From the IMG/VR virus record IMGVR_UViG_3300015262_000014, positions 1 to 52,465 of that record: a stretch of DNA of 52,465 nt; one strand, 5' to 3'. The position numbers and the translations under genes are program-made. Positions 25,936 to 34,116 of the stretch are shown piece after piece. Source of the DNA: a virus. The notes beneath the pieces were generated by a model, which searched no databases, was not told where the DNA came from, and worked only from the letters and a program-made list of their open reading frames with translations. How positions within the stretch are numbered: the first letter of the stretch is position 1; every line of letters starts with the position of its first letter.

Positions 25936-28102
25936 TGGCTCCGCCACCTGCATGTTGAAGTTGGGCTACCACGGCACCGTTGCTCATACCGAGGCGCTGG
26001 GCCTCAGCACGGGTTTTCTCGGCCTTCGCGGTCAGTTCAGCTGTCTGGGCAGCGGTTTTCTCTGTTTCCGCTTCGACCTGCTGGCCCATCGCGGCGGCTT
26101 GCTTTTGCTGCTGTTGGGCCTGCTGGGCCTGCTGTTGCTCCTCCCGGGTCTTCATCTCGGCTTTCGTCGGGATCAGGCCTGGCATATCGAGGCTTTCAGC
26201 AACCTTGCGCAAGATCGCTGCCCTGCCCTCAAGGCCAAGGATCTGCATGTCGGTCGGGTTGTTGGTGAAACTCAGGAACTGAGTGCGAGCGTTCAGCGTC
26301 TGCTCACGCTGGAGCATCGCGTTAGCGCCGCGGGCCACGACTTTGCAGTCGCCCTTGATGGCGTTGTCATCGGAATAGCGCATGTTGAACAACCACAGCG
26401 CCTCAATGACACGACGCACCACCCCACGGTCGATGTGACGGATCGCGTCCTTGATGCCCTTGTTGGCCGACTCCATCAGCATCGACAGGCCGCTGGCCGT
26501 GTTGCCAGCTCCACCGACCTTTTCGGCACCGTAGATGTATCGCGGGATATTCGTCGCGTCGTCCGCGCGCTTCTCCCAGGAGTCATAGACAGCCTGAAGC
26601 TCCCCGGCCATGCTGACCGGCTGGTAAAAGCGAATCACCGGTGACGTCGCGCCACCCTGCATCCCTGGCGTCTGGCCGCTTTTCACCCGCCAACGTTTCA
26701 GCGGATACATCTCGTTGGGGTTCTCACCTGGCTGCAAGCGGTCTTCATCAACTTCCACCTGCGGGCCGCTGGCAAACGCCATGTTGTTGGCCTGCGCGCG
26801 GGCTGTTGAGCCGCAGAAGTCTTGCACGTCACTCATCAGCTCAGGAATCGACATACCCCAGAACGAGCCGGGCACGATCTGGAACGATGCTTTGTGATAT
26901 GGCCGGCCGCCCAAAGGGTTGCGGTTGAACACGCACCGGATGACGTGATTGCCGATCAGGATCGCATCAACCTGGTACTCATCAAGCACGTCCGGCACTT
27001 GGGATGGATCAATGCCCCATTGCAGGAGCATCAGCCCCTGGGCACCGCCCCAATAGTGCAGCCCCTCAATGGTTTCCCCGTTATTGATCATCCAGTCGCC
27101 GGCCTTGTCCTCAAGCCGCGCGCGCTGCGAATCAGTTGCGAGCCACTCACGCAGGCCGCCTTGACCATGCTCGGCAAGCACGGCACGAACCGCGTTGTCG
27201 CTGTAGCCGGGAACACCAGTGAGCGCGTTGAGGCGCGACCGTGTGTAGCGTTCGCGCTCGATGATGAATGCGCCGTCATCGGTGTTTGTCGAATCTGGAG
27301 ACGGGTAGATGTCGAAGGGCGAAACCCGGTGGAACAGCGGCTGAATCTCCTCTGTTTCGATCATCTGCCAGTTTTGGCCCCAGGCAATCTGCGGCACGCG
27401 TTGAAGCAATGGCCCTTTAACGAACGCCGCCGGATAGATGGTGAAGTCGTCGATGAATTCCTCGAGCGCGGTTTCCCACCCGCCCTCGGCCAACTGGTCG
27501 GCGATAAGCGTTTCATGTGCCTCGCTTGCCTCCTTGGCCTTGGCCTGGATCAGCTCACGCAGCTTCACCTCCAGTTCGGTAGGGTCAGGCATTGTCTGTG
27601 GCGGCGCAACCTGCCCCTGCTCCCCTTGCTCCCCTTGCTCCCCTTGCTCCCCCTGCTGGGCCTGCTGGGCCTGCATCATCTGCTGGGCGAGCTTCTGCTG
27701 AAATGCAGCAAGAAACTCGGGCGGGATGTCCGCCACCGGCGTTGGATCTAGCCCCCATGGGTGCCCATTGACCGGGATCAGGATGTCACGAATCCAGGAG
27801 GCGCCCGCGCGGCACTTGGTGGTGGTCAGCTTGGGATAAATCTCGCTGCCGCCAGCTTCCCGGATCGCTTGGAGTTTCGTCTCCTCATGCTTTCCTTTCT
27901 GGCGCCGCGCGCAGTCCAGCAGCCGATCATCGATTTCACGCTTGGCGTTTTTGGCAGACTCGAAGCACCGACGGATGTGCGCCGCCAAAGACGACTGCAC
28001 TTGTAGAGCGCGCCTGCTTTGCAGCGCCTGCTCCTCAGCGGCGACGTCATCAGCATGCAGGTCTGCGGCGCTCCTGAATTGCAGCAAACCTAATTCAGCC
28101 AT
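25742..28102 (-). CDS. portal protein
   Basis: The protein has 786 residues, the large portal class of short-tailed phages. An N-terminal helical part (ESAKNAKREIDDRLLDCARR) is followed by the portal core with 'FDIYPSPDSTNTDDGAFIIE' and 'QIVPGSFWGMSIPELMSDVQ', and a helical barrel. Residues ~150-163 hold an EQG tandem repeat and residues ~640-786 are Gln/Ala then Gly-rich. It forms the dodecameric DNA channel at the capsid vertex and is followed by scaffold and coat genes. Confidence 0.88.
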   Translation of the reverse strand: MAELGLLQFRSAADLHADDVAAEEQALQSRRALQVQSSLAAHIRRCFESAKNAKREIDDRLLDCARRQKGKHEETKLQAIREAGGSEIYPKLTTTKCRAGASWIRDILIPVNGHPWGLDPTPVADIPPEFLAAFQQKLAQQMMQAQQAQQGEQGEQGEQGEQGQVAPPQTMPDPTELEVKLRELIQAKAKEASEAHETLIADQLAEGGWETALEEFIDDFTIYPAAFVKGPLLQRVPQIAWGQNWQMIETEEIQPLFHRVSPFDIYPSPDSTNTDDGAFIIERERYTRSRLNALTGVPGYSDNAVRAVLAEHGQGGLREWLATDSQRARLEDKAGDWMINNGETIEGLHYWGGAQGLMLLQWGIDPSQVPDVLDEYQVDAILIGNHVIRCVFNRNPLGGRPYHKASFQIVPGSFWGMSIPELMSDVQDFCGSTARAQANNMAFASGPQVEVDEDRLQPGENPNEMYPLKRWRVKSGQTPGMQGGATSPVIRFYQPVSMAGELQAVYDSWEKRADDATNIPRYIYGAEKVGGAGNTASGLSMLMESANKGIKDAIRHIDRGVVRRVIEALWLFNMRYSDDNAIKGDCKVVARGANAMLQREQTLNARTQFLSFTNNPTDMQILGLEGRAAILRKVAESLDMPGLIPTKAEMKTREEQQQAQQAQQQQKQAAAMGQQVEAETEKTAAQTAELTAKAEKTRAEAQRLGMSNGAVVAQLQHAGGGANETQQPTVASPGQSDQQPGMEAPQGDTEQSFDGGAAEPGGGEQPGGFIQGPGQGEPGQGADQDV
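27618..27653. repeat. 9-bp tandem repeat inside the portal gene
   Basis: Four units of (c/t)tgctcccc encode successive Gly-Glu-Gln triplets in the portal. The unit length is a multiple of three, so copy-number slippage would keep frame. Confidence 0.8.
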
Positions 28103-28448
28103 GGATCATTGCCTCATGAACGTTGTTGATTTCAGCCTGGCGGCCGGAGCGGCGCAGTTTCGCGCCGTGCTCCAGTTTCCGCAGGTTGGCCAGCAGATCC
28201 TGCATGTAGGTGACGGGGTCGGCCGCAAACTCGGCCAACTTGACGTTGAGTGTCACGCCCAGGTCATGAGCCATCTCGAACTGCACCCGAACTGCAGGGT
28301 GTCCGCCATCCGGCTCCTTGATCTCTACTGCGTCGACTTGGACCAAGCCAATGTCTCGACGTAGTTGAAAGCTCTGGACGGTGAGCGGGGCAACCAGGCG
28401 GGCTATGACGTCGGCGACCTGCTTCCATTCAATAAACATAGTGGTCAT
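28095..28448 (-). CDS. conserved phage protein between terminase and portal (117 aa)
   Basis: It starts MTTMFIEWKQVADVIARLVA and contains alternating beta text (VQVDAVEIKEPDGGHPAVRV) and a helical C-terminus. It overlaps the TerL gene by 4 bases and the portal by 8 bases, so it is part of the packaging operon. Function is not recognised; possibly a packaging or portal accessory. Confidence 0.6.
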   Translation of the reverse strand: MTTMFIEWKQVADVIARLVAPLTVQSFQLRRDIGLVQVDAVEIKEPDGGHPAVRVQFEMAHDLGVTLNVKLAEFAADPVTYMQDLLANLRKLEHGAKLRRSGRQAEINNVHEAMIHG

Positions 28449-30127
28449 GTGTGCGCGCTCCAGTTGCGTCGGGCTCGATCTGTGTTTGATGTAGTTGGCG
28501 CCGCGGAGATTGCCCCTGCCGTTGCCTCGAAGACCCCGCAGCGGGCCAGGGTTTCAAATGCCTTGGCCCCATGGCTTGCCCAGTCGTGACGCGGCTGATC
28601 CTTGTACACGCCCAACCTCAGATCCCACTCTTTCCGGTAGTTGTCGATGCAGTCGATCAGCCTCGACACGCCTGCGGTTCTTGGCTTGCCTGTATCGGCA
28701 TCGCCAGTCGACGCGCGGGTGTCTTGCTCATCCTCGGCGAACCAACACAGCGGCAGGAAGTTACGCACCGCCTGCACGCCCTCGCTGTTGCGGGAGACGC
28801 GTGGGACGATCTGAAACGTGATCCCGTATTGCTTTGCCACATCGATACGGGACTTCCCCGTACCGATCTCGCGCACCACGATGTCGTGCGGGGCGTAGTG
28901 GGCACCGTAGGAATAACCCAGCTTTTTGAGCAGATCGCCGTAGTACTCCATGCCCTCGCCGGAATGCTCGATGTAATCGATGATGTGCACCTGGCGTCCC
29001 ACCACCTGGAACAGCACGATGGACATAGCGTCCCCCATACCCAAGTCCCATGCAGTGAATACCGGCAAGGTAGGGTTGCGAGTCACCGCCTTGGTGATTC
29101 GGCCCTGCTGCCGCAGGAATCGCATCTGCGTGAGGTAGTAAGCACCCTTGATGCCTTGGTCGAAAGCTTCGTCAGGCGTGGCTGGGTATTCGCGCTTCAT
29201 GTCGTCGTGGAGCGCTTCGGCCTTTTTGGCGTACCAGGCTTGCTGGGCGCGGTCGAGGCGGATTCCGTGTTTGGCTGCCAACTCGGCGAAGTACTCCTGC
29301 AACCACTGCGGCACCACCACCTGGTCGAATGCCTCCAGGCGATACGTGGGGTCTTTGAACCAGGGGAAGAAGTGGAACTGCCAATCCATCACCGTCGGCG
29401 TGCGGCCGGCGTCTTTAATGGCCCTGGCCAACTCGCAATAGGTGAAGAAGTAGCCTTCACGACCCTCGGCGGTGCTTTCAATGGTGACCCGATTGCCCAG
29501 GCCCACGGCCTCAAACGCACCGGTGACGATTTCCTGGGCCTTGTCCGGGCTCAGCTTGCAGATCTTGCCGAACTCCGACACATGCAGGCGCTGGAGCGTG
29601 CCACCCCGGAACGAGGTCGACACCTGAATGCTGGAGCCGTTGTCGAAAATGTAACCTTGGTCCTTGTCACTGCGCGGTACCGGCAGGCGCATTCCGATCA
29701 GCTTGAAAATTGCAGACCACGCCGGGTCGCCTGACAGCTTTTCGTAGGCAAACCTGATTTTGTTACGGTAGATCTCTTTCGCGTCCGGCAACGTGTGGCA
29801 GATGCAGCCGGCACTGTAGTTCCTGATGAACAGGCAATCGTCGAGCGCGTCGATCATCTCGAAGGTGGTAAAGCCCAACTGCCGGGCCTTGAGGATGATG
29901 TCGCGGTTATGCTCGTCGAGGAATCGCTCGCGCTGCTGCTGGTTGGGCTTGAAGCGCTGAACCTTGCCGTTCTTGTCCTTGATTTTGTACAGGGCGTTGA
30001 GCCTGTACCACTTGTTGCTCAGGGCTTTCAGCAGTAAAGCCTTGCCCTTGAGCTGCTTGGCGAGGTGTAGGGCGATTAACTCGTCACCCTCACGCACCAG
30101 GCGCTGGCGGTCGGTTTCATTCCTCAT
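28445..30127 (-). CDS. terminase large subunit (TerL)
   Basis: The protein has 560 residues from the ATG at 30127 (MRNETDRQRLVREGDELIAL), which overlaps the TerS end by 11 bases. The ATPase domain has a Walker A-like ILKARQLGFTT in place of GxxxxGKT, the deviant form normal in TerL, and a downstream hydrophobic strand. The C-terminal nuclease begins at 'PVFTAWDLGMGDAMSIVLFQ' with the first catalytic Asp. It translocates and cuts concatemeric DNA with TerS at the portal. Confidence 0.9.
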   Translation of the reverse strand: MRNETDRQRLVREGDELIALHLAKQLKGKALLLKALSNKWYRLNALYKIKDKNGKVQRFKPNQQQRERFLDEHNRDIILKARQLGFTTFEMIDALDDCLFIRNYSAGCICHTLPDAKEIYRNKIRFAYEKLSGDPAWSAIFKLIGMRLPVPRSDKDQGYIFDNGSSIQVSTSFRGGTLQRLHVSEFGKICKLSPDKAQEIVTGAFEAVGLGNRVTIESTAEGREGYFFTYCELARAIKDAGRTPTVMDWQFHFFPWFKDPTYRLEAFDQVVVPQWLQEYFAELAAKHGIRLDRAQQAWYAKKAEALHDDMKREYPATPDEAFDQGIKGAYYLTQMRFLRQQGRITKAVTRNPTLPVFTAWDLGMGDAMSIVLFQVVGRQVHIIDYIEHSGEGMEYYGDLLKKLGYSYGAHYAPHDIVVREIGTGKSRIDVAKQYGITFQIVPRVSRNSEGVQAVRNFLPLCWFAEDEQDTRASTGDADTGKPRTAGVSRLIDCIDNYRKEWDLRLGVYKDQPRHDWASHGAKAFETLARCGVFEATAGAISAAPTTSNTDRARRNWSAHT

Positions 30128-30680
30128 CACCAACTGCCTCAGCCAGCAGATCCTCAAGGGATTTGCCTGTGCTTTCCCGTTCTTTGTCGATGTCCAGACC
30201 GTGGGCCTGGCGTTCGAGCTTGATCAGGCGCTCCAGGGACTGCGTAGCGTGGCCGATGCTCTTGCCCACATAGTCCAGGGGAATGTCGATCTCCACCGGG
30301 TCACCCTTCTGGGTCATCACTGCGATCTTGCCAGCGGCAACTTGCTCATGAATACGATCGACGTACTGCTGCGTCAGGTCGCGAGTTCTGGCAATTACAA
30401 TCTGGTGACCGCGTACCAACTGGGCACCGGCCTCGGCGGCCTGCTCGACGATCTCGGCGTCGTTGGTTGCCTCTGCGACAGCAGCAGCAGCGGCCCGACC
30501 GGTCTTCTCCCTGACGCGCTGACGAATCATCTCAGACAGATCTTTCTGCCATTCATACTTATCGGCACGGTTGCGGATCGAGCTTTCCGACACATTGTGC
30601 CGGCGACCCAGTTCGCGGTTCGTAAAGCAGCCAGTCCGGTAATCCCTCTCGACGGCTGCCCAATCACATTTAGCAGCCAT
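30117..30680 (-). CDS. terminase small subunit (TerS)
   Basis: The protein has 187 residues; AAGGAAG precedes the ATG at 30680. The N-terminal helix-turn-helix reads DWAAVERDYRTGCFTNRELG and 'RHNVSESSIRNRADKYEW'. A long helical oligomerisation region and an acidic tail (LEDLLAEAVGDEE) follow. It recognises the packaging site and feeds DNA to TerL, whose gene overlaps it. Confidence 0.85.
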   Translation of the reverse strand: MAAKCDWAAVERDYRTGCFTNRELGRRHNVSESSIRNRADKYEWQKDLSEMIRQRVREKTGRAAAAAVAEATNDAEIVEQAAEAGAQLVRGHQIVIARTRDLTQQYVDRIHEQVAAGKIAVMTQKGDPVEIDIPLDYVGKSIGHATQSLERLIKLERQAHGLDIDKERESTGKSLEDLLAEAVGDEE

Positions 30681-30727
30681 GGGGGAGCTTCCTTTGCTTG
30701 GAGATCGGGTTGTTGAATTGGTGTGTG

Positions 30728-31183
30728 TTATGCCAGCGCCCGGCGGAGCCCTTCGGCTAAAACCGCCTCTGGATAGGCGAAGCCTGCACATTCGTGGGAA
30801 ATGATGCTGGTAACCATCACGCGCAGTGTTGCCAGCTTCCGGACGTCGATCACGTCGTTGGCATTCACACCCAAGCGGCGGGCCACGGCCGCTATGTAGG
30901 CCTCGGTGTTGTTCTCGTTGCCCGGCGCCCACCTGGTGATGGTTTCTCGCACCGTGTCGATGCCTGGGCCACCCACGCCGGGCATGCCGTCTTTGCCGCG
31001 GTAGTTGATAACAAGCTTGCCCAGGGCGCGGATACCGTTCTCAGGTGTGTCAAAGCGTGCAAAACGTGGGTATGGCACGCCGACTTCCAGGCCAAGCTGC
31101 CCTTGCCAGGCATTGCGCGGGTTGTAGTCGATGTTGCCGGGGTTGTTGTTGCGCACGCCGCGAGGCGTAGTGATCGTGGTCAT
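30728..31183 (-). CDS. endolysin-like muralytic protein (151 aa)
   Basis: The ATG at 31183 overlaps the Ntn-hydrolase stop (ATGA) and has GAGGG upstream. The N-terminus PRGVRNNNPGNIDYN is the signature of a phage family of peptidoglycan-degrading proteins found either as endolysins or as virion-associated lysins. 'RFARFDTPENGIRALGKLVI' and 'ITRWAPGNENNTEAYIAAVA' are conserved family blocks. It lies close to holin and spanins, which supports a lysis role. Confidence 0.75.
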   Translation of the reverse strand: MTTITTPRGVRNNNPGNIDYNPRNAWQGQLGLEVGVPYPRFARFDTPENGIRALGKLVINYRGKDGMPGVGGPGIDTVRETITRWAPGNENNTEAYIAAVARRLGVNANDVIDVRKLATLRVMVTSIISHECAGFAYPEAVLAEGLRRALA

Positions 31184-31629
31184 AGCGTAGCCCTCGGCTC
31201 TACTGGAGCAATGGTGACGGTGCGGACCGTGCCGCCCGTGTAGATATCCCGCTTCATCGCAGCGCGCACCGCCTCCTCCGCGCTTGCACCCATATCCATT
31301 GCAGCCAAAGCGTATGTCGCGCCACTGCCCATAGCGTCCGGGTTCGCTGGATCGAGATCCTGTTTCCAAATCCCGGTCACGTCATCGTGACCAATCATCA
31401 TCAGCTTGCCGCCGTCACCGGCATAACCTGAGCACTCCACAGGAACTGCCGATTTGGTGCCGAAGTAGGCAGCGATCAAAGCCTTCTCGTCGCATACAGC
31501 GCCGGACAGGAAGAAGCTCACACCGTCAACAACCACGTACTTAGGCGCGCTGTCGGAGACGATGCGGTCATTACGGACCTGACGGCCGTCATAGGCGATG
31601 ACGCCGTCTTTATAGGCAATTGTCGTCAT
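31180..31629 (-). CDS. Ntn-hydrolase (HslV/proteasome-beta-like) phage protein
   Basis: The protein has 149 residues. The ATG at 31629 (GAGG five bases upstream) gives MTTIAYKDGVIAYDGR; Thr2 would be the N-terminal nucleophile after methionine removal, with Asp/Lys positions as in the proteasome-beta fold. 'GSGATYALAAMDMGASAEEA' is the conserved GSG-x-x-A-x-A-(A/M) block of HslV-like proteins. Phages of this type carry the gene near lysis or packaging genes. The substrate is unknown: prohead maturation or host-protein processing are possibilities. Confidence 0.75.
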   Translation of the reverse strand: MTTIAYKDGVIAYDGRQVRNDRIVSDSAPKYVVVDGVSFFLSGAVCDEKALIAAYFGTKSAVPVECSGYAGDGGKLMMIGHDDVTGIWKQDLDPANPDAMGSGATYALAAMDMGASAEEAVRAAMKRDIYTGGTVRTVTIAPVEPRATL

Positions 31630-31704
31630 ATAGCCTCGAAGTGGAGCTTGAAATGGGGTGTGGATATAGGTATTGGTGAAGCTCATCTAGCGAGGAGAAG
31701 TGCG
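31630..31704. promoter_or_regulatory. divergent intergenic region
   Basis: These 75 bases separate the leftward Ntn-hydrolase gene from the rightward gene at 31705 and must hold the start signals of at least the latter. No clear promoter pair could be assigned. Confidence 0.3.
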
Positions 31705-32025
31705 ATGGTTACCTTCCCAATCAGTGTTGGTCGTGACTCGTACCGGGGCAATGACGCTCGAAAGCGCAGTAAAACTGCACAGAACAACAGAGATGCAATT
31801 GCACTTGAACAGGCCGCCAACGATCTACTTCTTAACCAAGAAGAACCTATAAGAAGCTATCGATGGCACGAGCTATGCCAAGCCAGTGGGTTAAGCCTGG
31901 ATACCGTGAAGCGTTTGGGATTTAGCATTGATTGCGGACACAACGGATACACGGCTATCAAGCCAGGCCTTTCCTTTGATGAGGCTACAAATCTTCTTCG
32001 TCAGGAGCCTCCTAGCGCTCAATGA
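31705..32025 (+). CDS. unknown small protein on the opposite strand inside the late block
   Basis: The protein has 106 residues; GAGGAGAAG six bases before the ATG fixes the start. The central part (YRWHELCQASGLSLDTVKRL) reads like a winged or helix-turn-helix unit, followed by 'YTAIKPGLSFDEATNLL'. The N-terminus is polar and basic (SYRGNDARKRSKTAQNNRDA). It is the only rightward gene between the lysis genes and the packaging genes and has its own terminator, so it behaves like a moron. A DNA-binding role is plausible, not shown. Confidence 0.6.
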   Translation: MVTFPISVGRDSYRGNDARKRSKTAQNNRDAIALEQAANDLLLNQEEPIRSYRWHELCQASGLSLDTVKRLGFSIDCGHNGYTAIKPGLSFDEATNLLRQEPPSAQ

Positions 32026-32030
32026 ACTTG

Positions 32031-32072
32031 CGCGCCACGATTTGGCGCATTCGAAAACGTGGCGCGGTTTAT
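32031..32072 (+). terminator. terminator after the rightward small gene
   Basis: cgcgccacg (32031-32039) pairs perfectly with cgtggcgcg (32058-32066), followed by gtttattt. A shorter inner hairpin (gcgcca/tggcgc) overlaps it. It lies 6 bases beyond the stop of the 31705 gene. Confidence 0.6.
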
Positions 32073-32341
32073 TTGCTCTGGCTTCTGACGATCTGGGCGT
32101 CGACCTGGTCGGCACACGTGTCGAGCAGCTTGATGGCCTTGTCCTTGAGCTCCCACACATCACCATTCAGGCGAAGGTCGGTGTCGTCCTGGTCAACCCG
32201 CTCGCACGGGATCAGCTCAGGGGCTTCAATCCTTACGGCCTGGGCCTTTGTCACCACCGCCGGCTTTGCCGCGCAGGCCGTCAGGCAGAGGCTGAGCAGC
32301 CCAGTCACGAACAGGCTTACTGTTGCGTTTGAGGTCTTCAA
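32069..32341 (-). CDS. Rz1-like outer-membrane lipoprotein spanin
   Basis: The protein has 90 residues from a TTG at 32341 with GAGGAAAG upstream. The signal peptide MKTSNATVSLFVTGLLSLCL ends in the lipobox LTAC, with lipidated Cys at residue 22. Its reading frame is embedded out of phase within the 3' part of the Rz gene, the classic Rz/Rz1 arrangement, and then extends beyond it. It would join Rz to fuse inner and outer membranes at lysis. Confidence 0.75.
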   Translation of the reverse strand: MKTSNATVSLFVTGLLSLCLTACAAKPAVVTKAQAVRIEAPELIPCERVDQDDTDLRLNGDVWELKDKAIKLLDTCADQVDAQIVRSQSK

Positions 32342-32603
32342 AGTCTTTCCTCGCCTTCTCGGCTTTCTTCTCGCTGGCCTTGATCCGCTTGGCCAGGTCT
32401 GCGGTGTACGCGGCATTGCGCAAGGCTTCGGCGCGTAGCGTTGTGATGGTGGCCTGGCTTTCGGTATTTGCGTCGACAGCCTTTTTCTTCTCGCTGGCCT
32501 CGAAAGCGACCTCACCGCGTAGGGCTACGACTCGCTGCTGCTGGATGCCGACCAGCAAGAGGCCCACCAAGGCGACGATGATTGCTACTGCAACTGCCTT
32601 CAT
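32226..32603 (-). CDS. Rz-like inner-membrane spanin
   Basis: The protein has 125 residues, with one N-terminal membrane helix (VAVAIIVALVGLLLVGI) followed by a long periplasmic coiled coil (KKAVDANTESQATITTLRAE) and a short Pro/Gly/Lys tail. The overlapping Rz1 frame and the holin gene directly upstream (4-base overlap) confirm the lysis cassette. Confidence 0.8.
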   Translation of the reverse strand: MKAVAVAIIVALVGLLLVGIQQQRVVALRGEVAFEASEKKKAVDANTESQATITTLRAEALRNAAYTADLAKRIKASEKKAEKARKDFEDLKRNSKPVRDWAAQPLPDGLRGKAGGGDKGPGRKD

Positions 32604-32923
32604 AGTGAATCCGCCTTTTTCCCAAGAAACCTGATGATCAGGTCGCGGATGGCCGTGACACCTATGAAGCCAATCGCACCGCCGGCAGCGACTGACAAGC
32701 TGGGCGGCCAGGCCATCCACTCGATGATGCTGCTTGCTGACAGGCTTAAAGCCCCACACAGCAGCGCTTCGAACAAGGTGCGCCAGTAGTTCGGCTCTTT
32801 GGCGTCATACAGCACGCGCAACAGCGTGATCGTGAAGGCCATGATTGCGCCCTGCCACAGTGGATTGGAGAGGACCAGCCAGACCTGGGCCCAAAAGTCA
32901 GGGTTTTTCTCAGGCATGTTCAT
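32600..32923 (-). CDS. holin (lambda-type three-helix family)
   Basis: The protein has 107 residues with three hydrophobic segments at about residues 24-38, 49-66 and 75-92, a charged C-terminus (RDLIIRFLGKKADSL), and an N-terminus MNMPEKNPDFWAQ. Size and pattern fit the phage holin family of class I. It forms the lesion that releases the endolysin. It is the first gene of the leftward late block. Confidence 0.8.
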   Translation of the reverse strand: MNMPEKNPDFWAQVWLVLSNPLWQGAIMAFTITLLRVLYDAKEPNYWRTLFEALLCGALSLSASSIIEWMAWPPSLSVAAGGAIGFIGVTAIRDLIIRFLGKKADSL

Positions 32924-33058
32924 GGACGTCCAGTAGTCCTCCCATTACGGGAGCTTGATAAATCCGGCACCAGCAGCACTCCCAGGTCGGATCGATGGGC
33001 GTGGTGGAGCCGAAAACGGAAGAGACTCTCCAAGGAAAGGCCCTGAAAAGACCGAAAC

Positions 33059-33098
33059 ACAACAAAAGTGTTGTATTACAACAAAAGTGTTGTAGAAT
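33059..33098 (+). promoter_or_regulatory. hicAB promoter with two operator repeats
   Basis: acaacaaaagtgttgta occurs twice (33059-33075 and 33078-33094); each copy is itself an inverted repeat (acaac/gttgt). A promoter overlaps them: ttgtat (33071-33076), a 16-base spacer, tagaat (33093-33098). The arrangement fits autorepression by HicB. Confidence 0.75.
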
Positions 33099-33126
33099 GA
33101 CCTCATCCCAACAACGAGGCGAGGTG

Positions 33127-33309
33127 ATGAAGTTCAGCGAGTTCAGACGATGGTTGAAGGCCCAAGGGGTGACCTTCGAAGCTGGCAAGGGAAGCCACTT
33201 CAAAGTAACCGCCCCAAACGGCAACAGGACCACCTTCGCGGATCACGGAAGCAAGGAAATGCCCGAACCGACCCGCAAGGCGATAATTAAACAACTGGGG
33301 CTCTCATGA
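33127..33309 (+). CDS. hicA: HicA-type mRNA interferase toxin
   Basis: The protein has 60 residues starting MKFSEFRRWLKAQGVTFEAG. The double-stranded-RNA-binding-like fold has the catalytic His in KGSHFKV and the family ending 'DHGSKEMPEPTRKAIIKQLG'. It cleaves mRNA until bound by HicB, encoded 50 bases downstream. It is located beside the lysis genes on the opposite strand, so it is expressed in the lysogen independently of late transcription. Confidence 0.9.
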   Translation: MKFSEFRRWLKAQGVTFEAGKGSHFKVTAPNGNRTTFADHGSKEMPEPTRKAIIKQLGLS

Positions 33310-33359
33310 GCCCCTTCACCACATCTGCACGCTGAGCGATCACCTCCAAAGGAGTGACC

Positions 33360-33788
33360 ATGTACAACTACGCAATCCGCTTTGAGCAGGACGACAGCGC
33401 TCCCGGCCTGGCCGTGTTCTGCCGTGACCTGCCAGAGCTGAACAGCTACGGCGACGACAAAGAACACGCGATCCGTGAAGCGCAGGACGCGATTGAGAGT
33501 GCGCTATCCATCTACGTCGACGAGCGCCGAGCGATTCCAGCGGCATCTGCACCCCAGGCCGGCGAACACGTCATCCACTTACCAGCGGTGACCGTGGCAA
33601 AGATCGCCCTGTGGAACTCGATGATGGATCGGGATATGCGCAAGGCCGACTTATGCCGGTTGCTGGGCGTTCACCAGGCCCAGGGGGATCGCCTGGTCGA
33701 CTTCCTGCACACATCGAAGATGGAACAGGTGGAAAACGCCCTGGCCGCGCTCGGTAAACGCCTGTCGGTGTCTGTCGAGGCAGCCTGA
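33360..33788 (+). CDS. hicB: HicB-type antitoxin
   Basis: The protein has 142 residues; AAGGAG precedes the ATG at 33360. The N-terminal partial RNase-H-like HicB fold (YAIRFEQDDSAPGLAVFCRD and 'DAIESALSIYVDERR') is followed by a C-terminal helix-turn-helix ('KADLCRLLGVHQAQGDRLVD'). It neutralises HicA and represses the operon through the paired operators upstream. Confidence 0.9.
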   Translation: MYNYAIRFEQDDSAPGLAVFCRDLPELNSYGDDKEHAIREAQDAIESALSIYVDERRAIPAASAPQAGEHVIHLPAVTVAKIALWNSMMDRDMRKADLCRLLGVHQAQGDRLVDFLHTSKMEQVENALAALGKRLSVSVEAA

Positions 33789-33794
33789 ATAGGT

Positions 33795-33812
33795 GCCAGG
33801 GCGAACCCTGGC
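33795..33812 (+). terminator. hairpin after hicB
   Basis: gccaggg-cgaa-ccctggc is a 7-bp stem with tetraloop, 7 bases after the hicB stop, followed by ggtttgtgcttg. The T-tract is weak. Confidence 0.5.
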
Positions 33813-33884
33813 GGTTTGTGCTTGTGTGTCGTCATCTCGACGATACGGCACGTCGCTGCAACGCCTCACGGCGTGGCGGTGCAA

Positions 33885-34100
33885 TCACCCCTGTTCGGGA
33901 TTCAGTGGCTGAGCAACTGCCGCCGCGGTGGTGACGGTCACTGAGCCTTGGTACATCGTTTTCAGCTCCGCGACGTACACGGGCTGCTTGGGCGCCTGCT
34001 GGACCATTTGTTCAGCACGGGCGTTCGCCTCATCCTCGGTCGCGAACTGCGTCTGCAGCGGCGAATTGGGAAAAGGCTGAGGGATCACTACAAAAGGCAT
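33885..34100 (-). CDS. small phage protein (71 aa)
   Basis: It starts MPFVVIPQPFPNSPLQTQFA and has the AGGTGA site six bases upstream. The central 'TEDEANARAEQMVQQAPKQP' helix and a Val/Thr-rich end give a compact alpha/beta look common among short phage proteins near tail or lysis genes. Function is unknown. Confidence 0.6.
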   Translation of the reverse strand: MPFVVIPQPFPNSPLQTQFATEDEANARAEQMVQQAPKQPVYVAELKTMYQGSVTVTTAAAVAQPLNPEQG

Positions 34101-34116
34101 GGGTTCACCTATCTGG

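Noticed and set aside
27618-27653. Tandem repeat as a CRISPR-like array
   Set aside because: The units are 9 bases without spacers and encode an in-frame Gly-Glu-Gln repeat, so it is a coding repeat.
26822-27751. 309-residue plus-strand frame opposite the portal
   Set aside because: It is a high-GC shadow frame with a Leu-Leu-Pro run that mirrors the EQG repeat of the portal.
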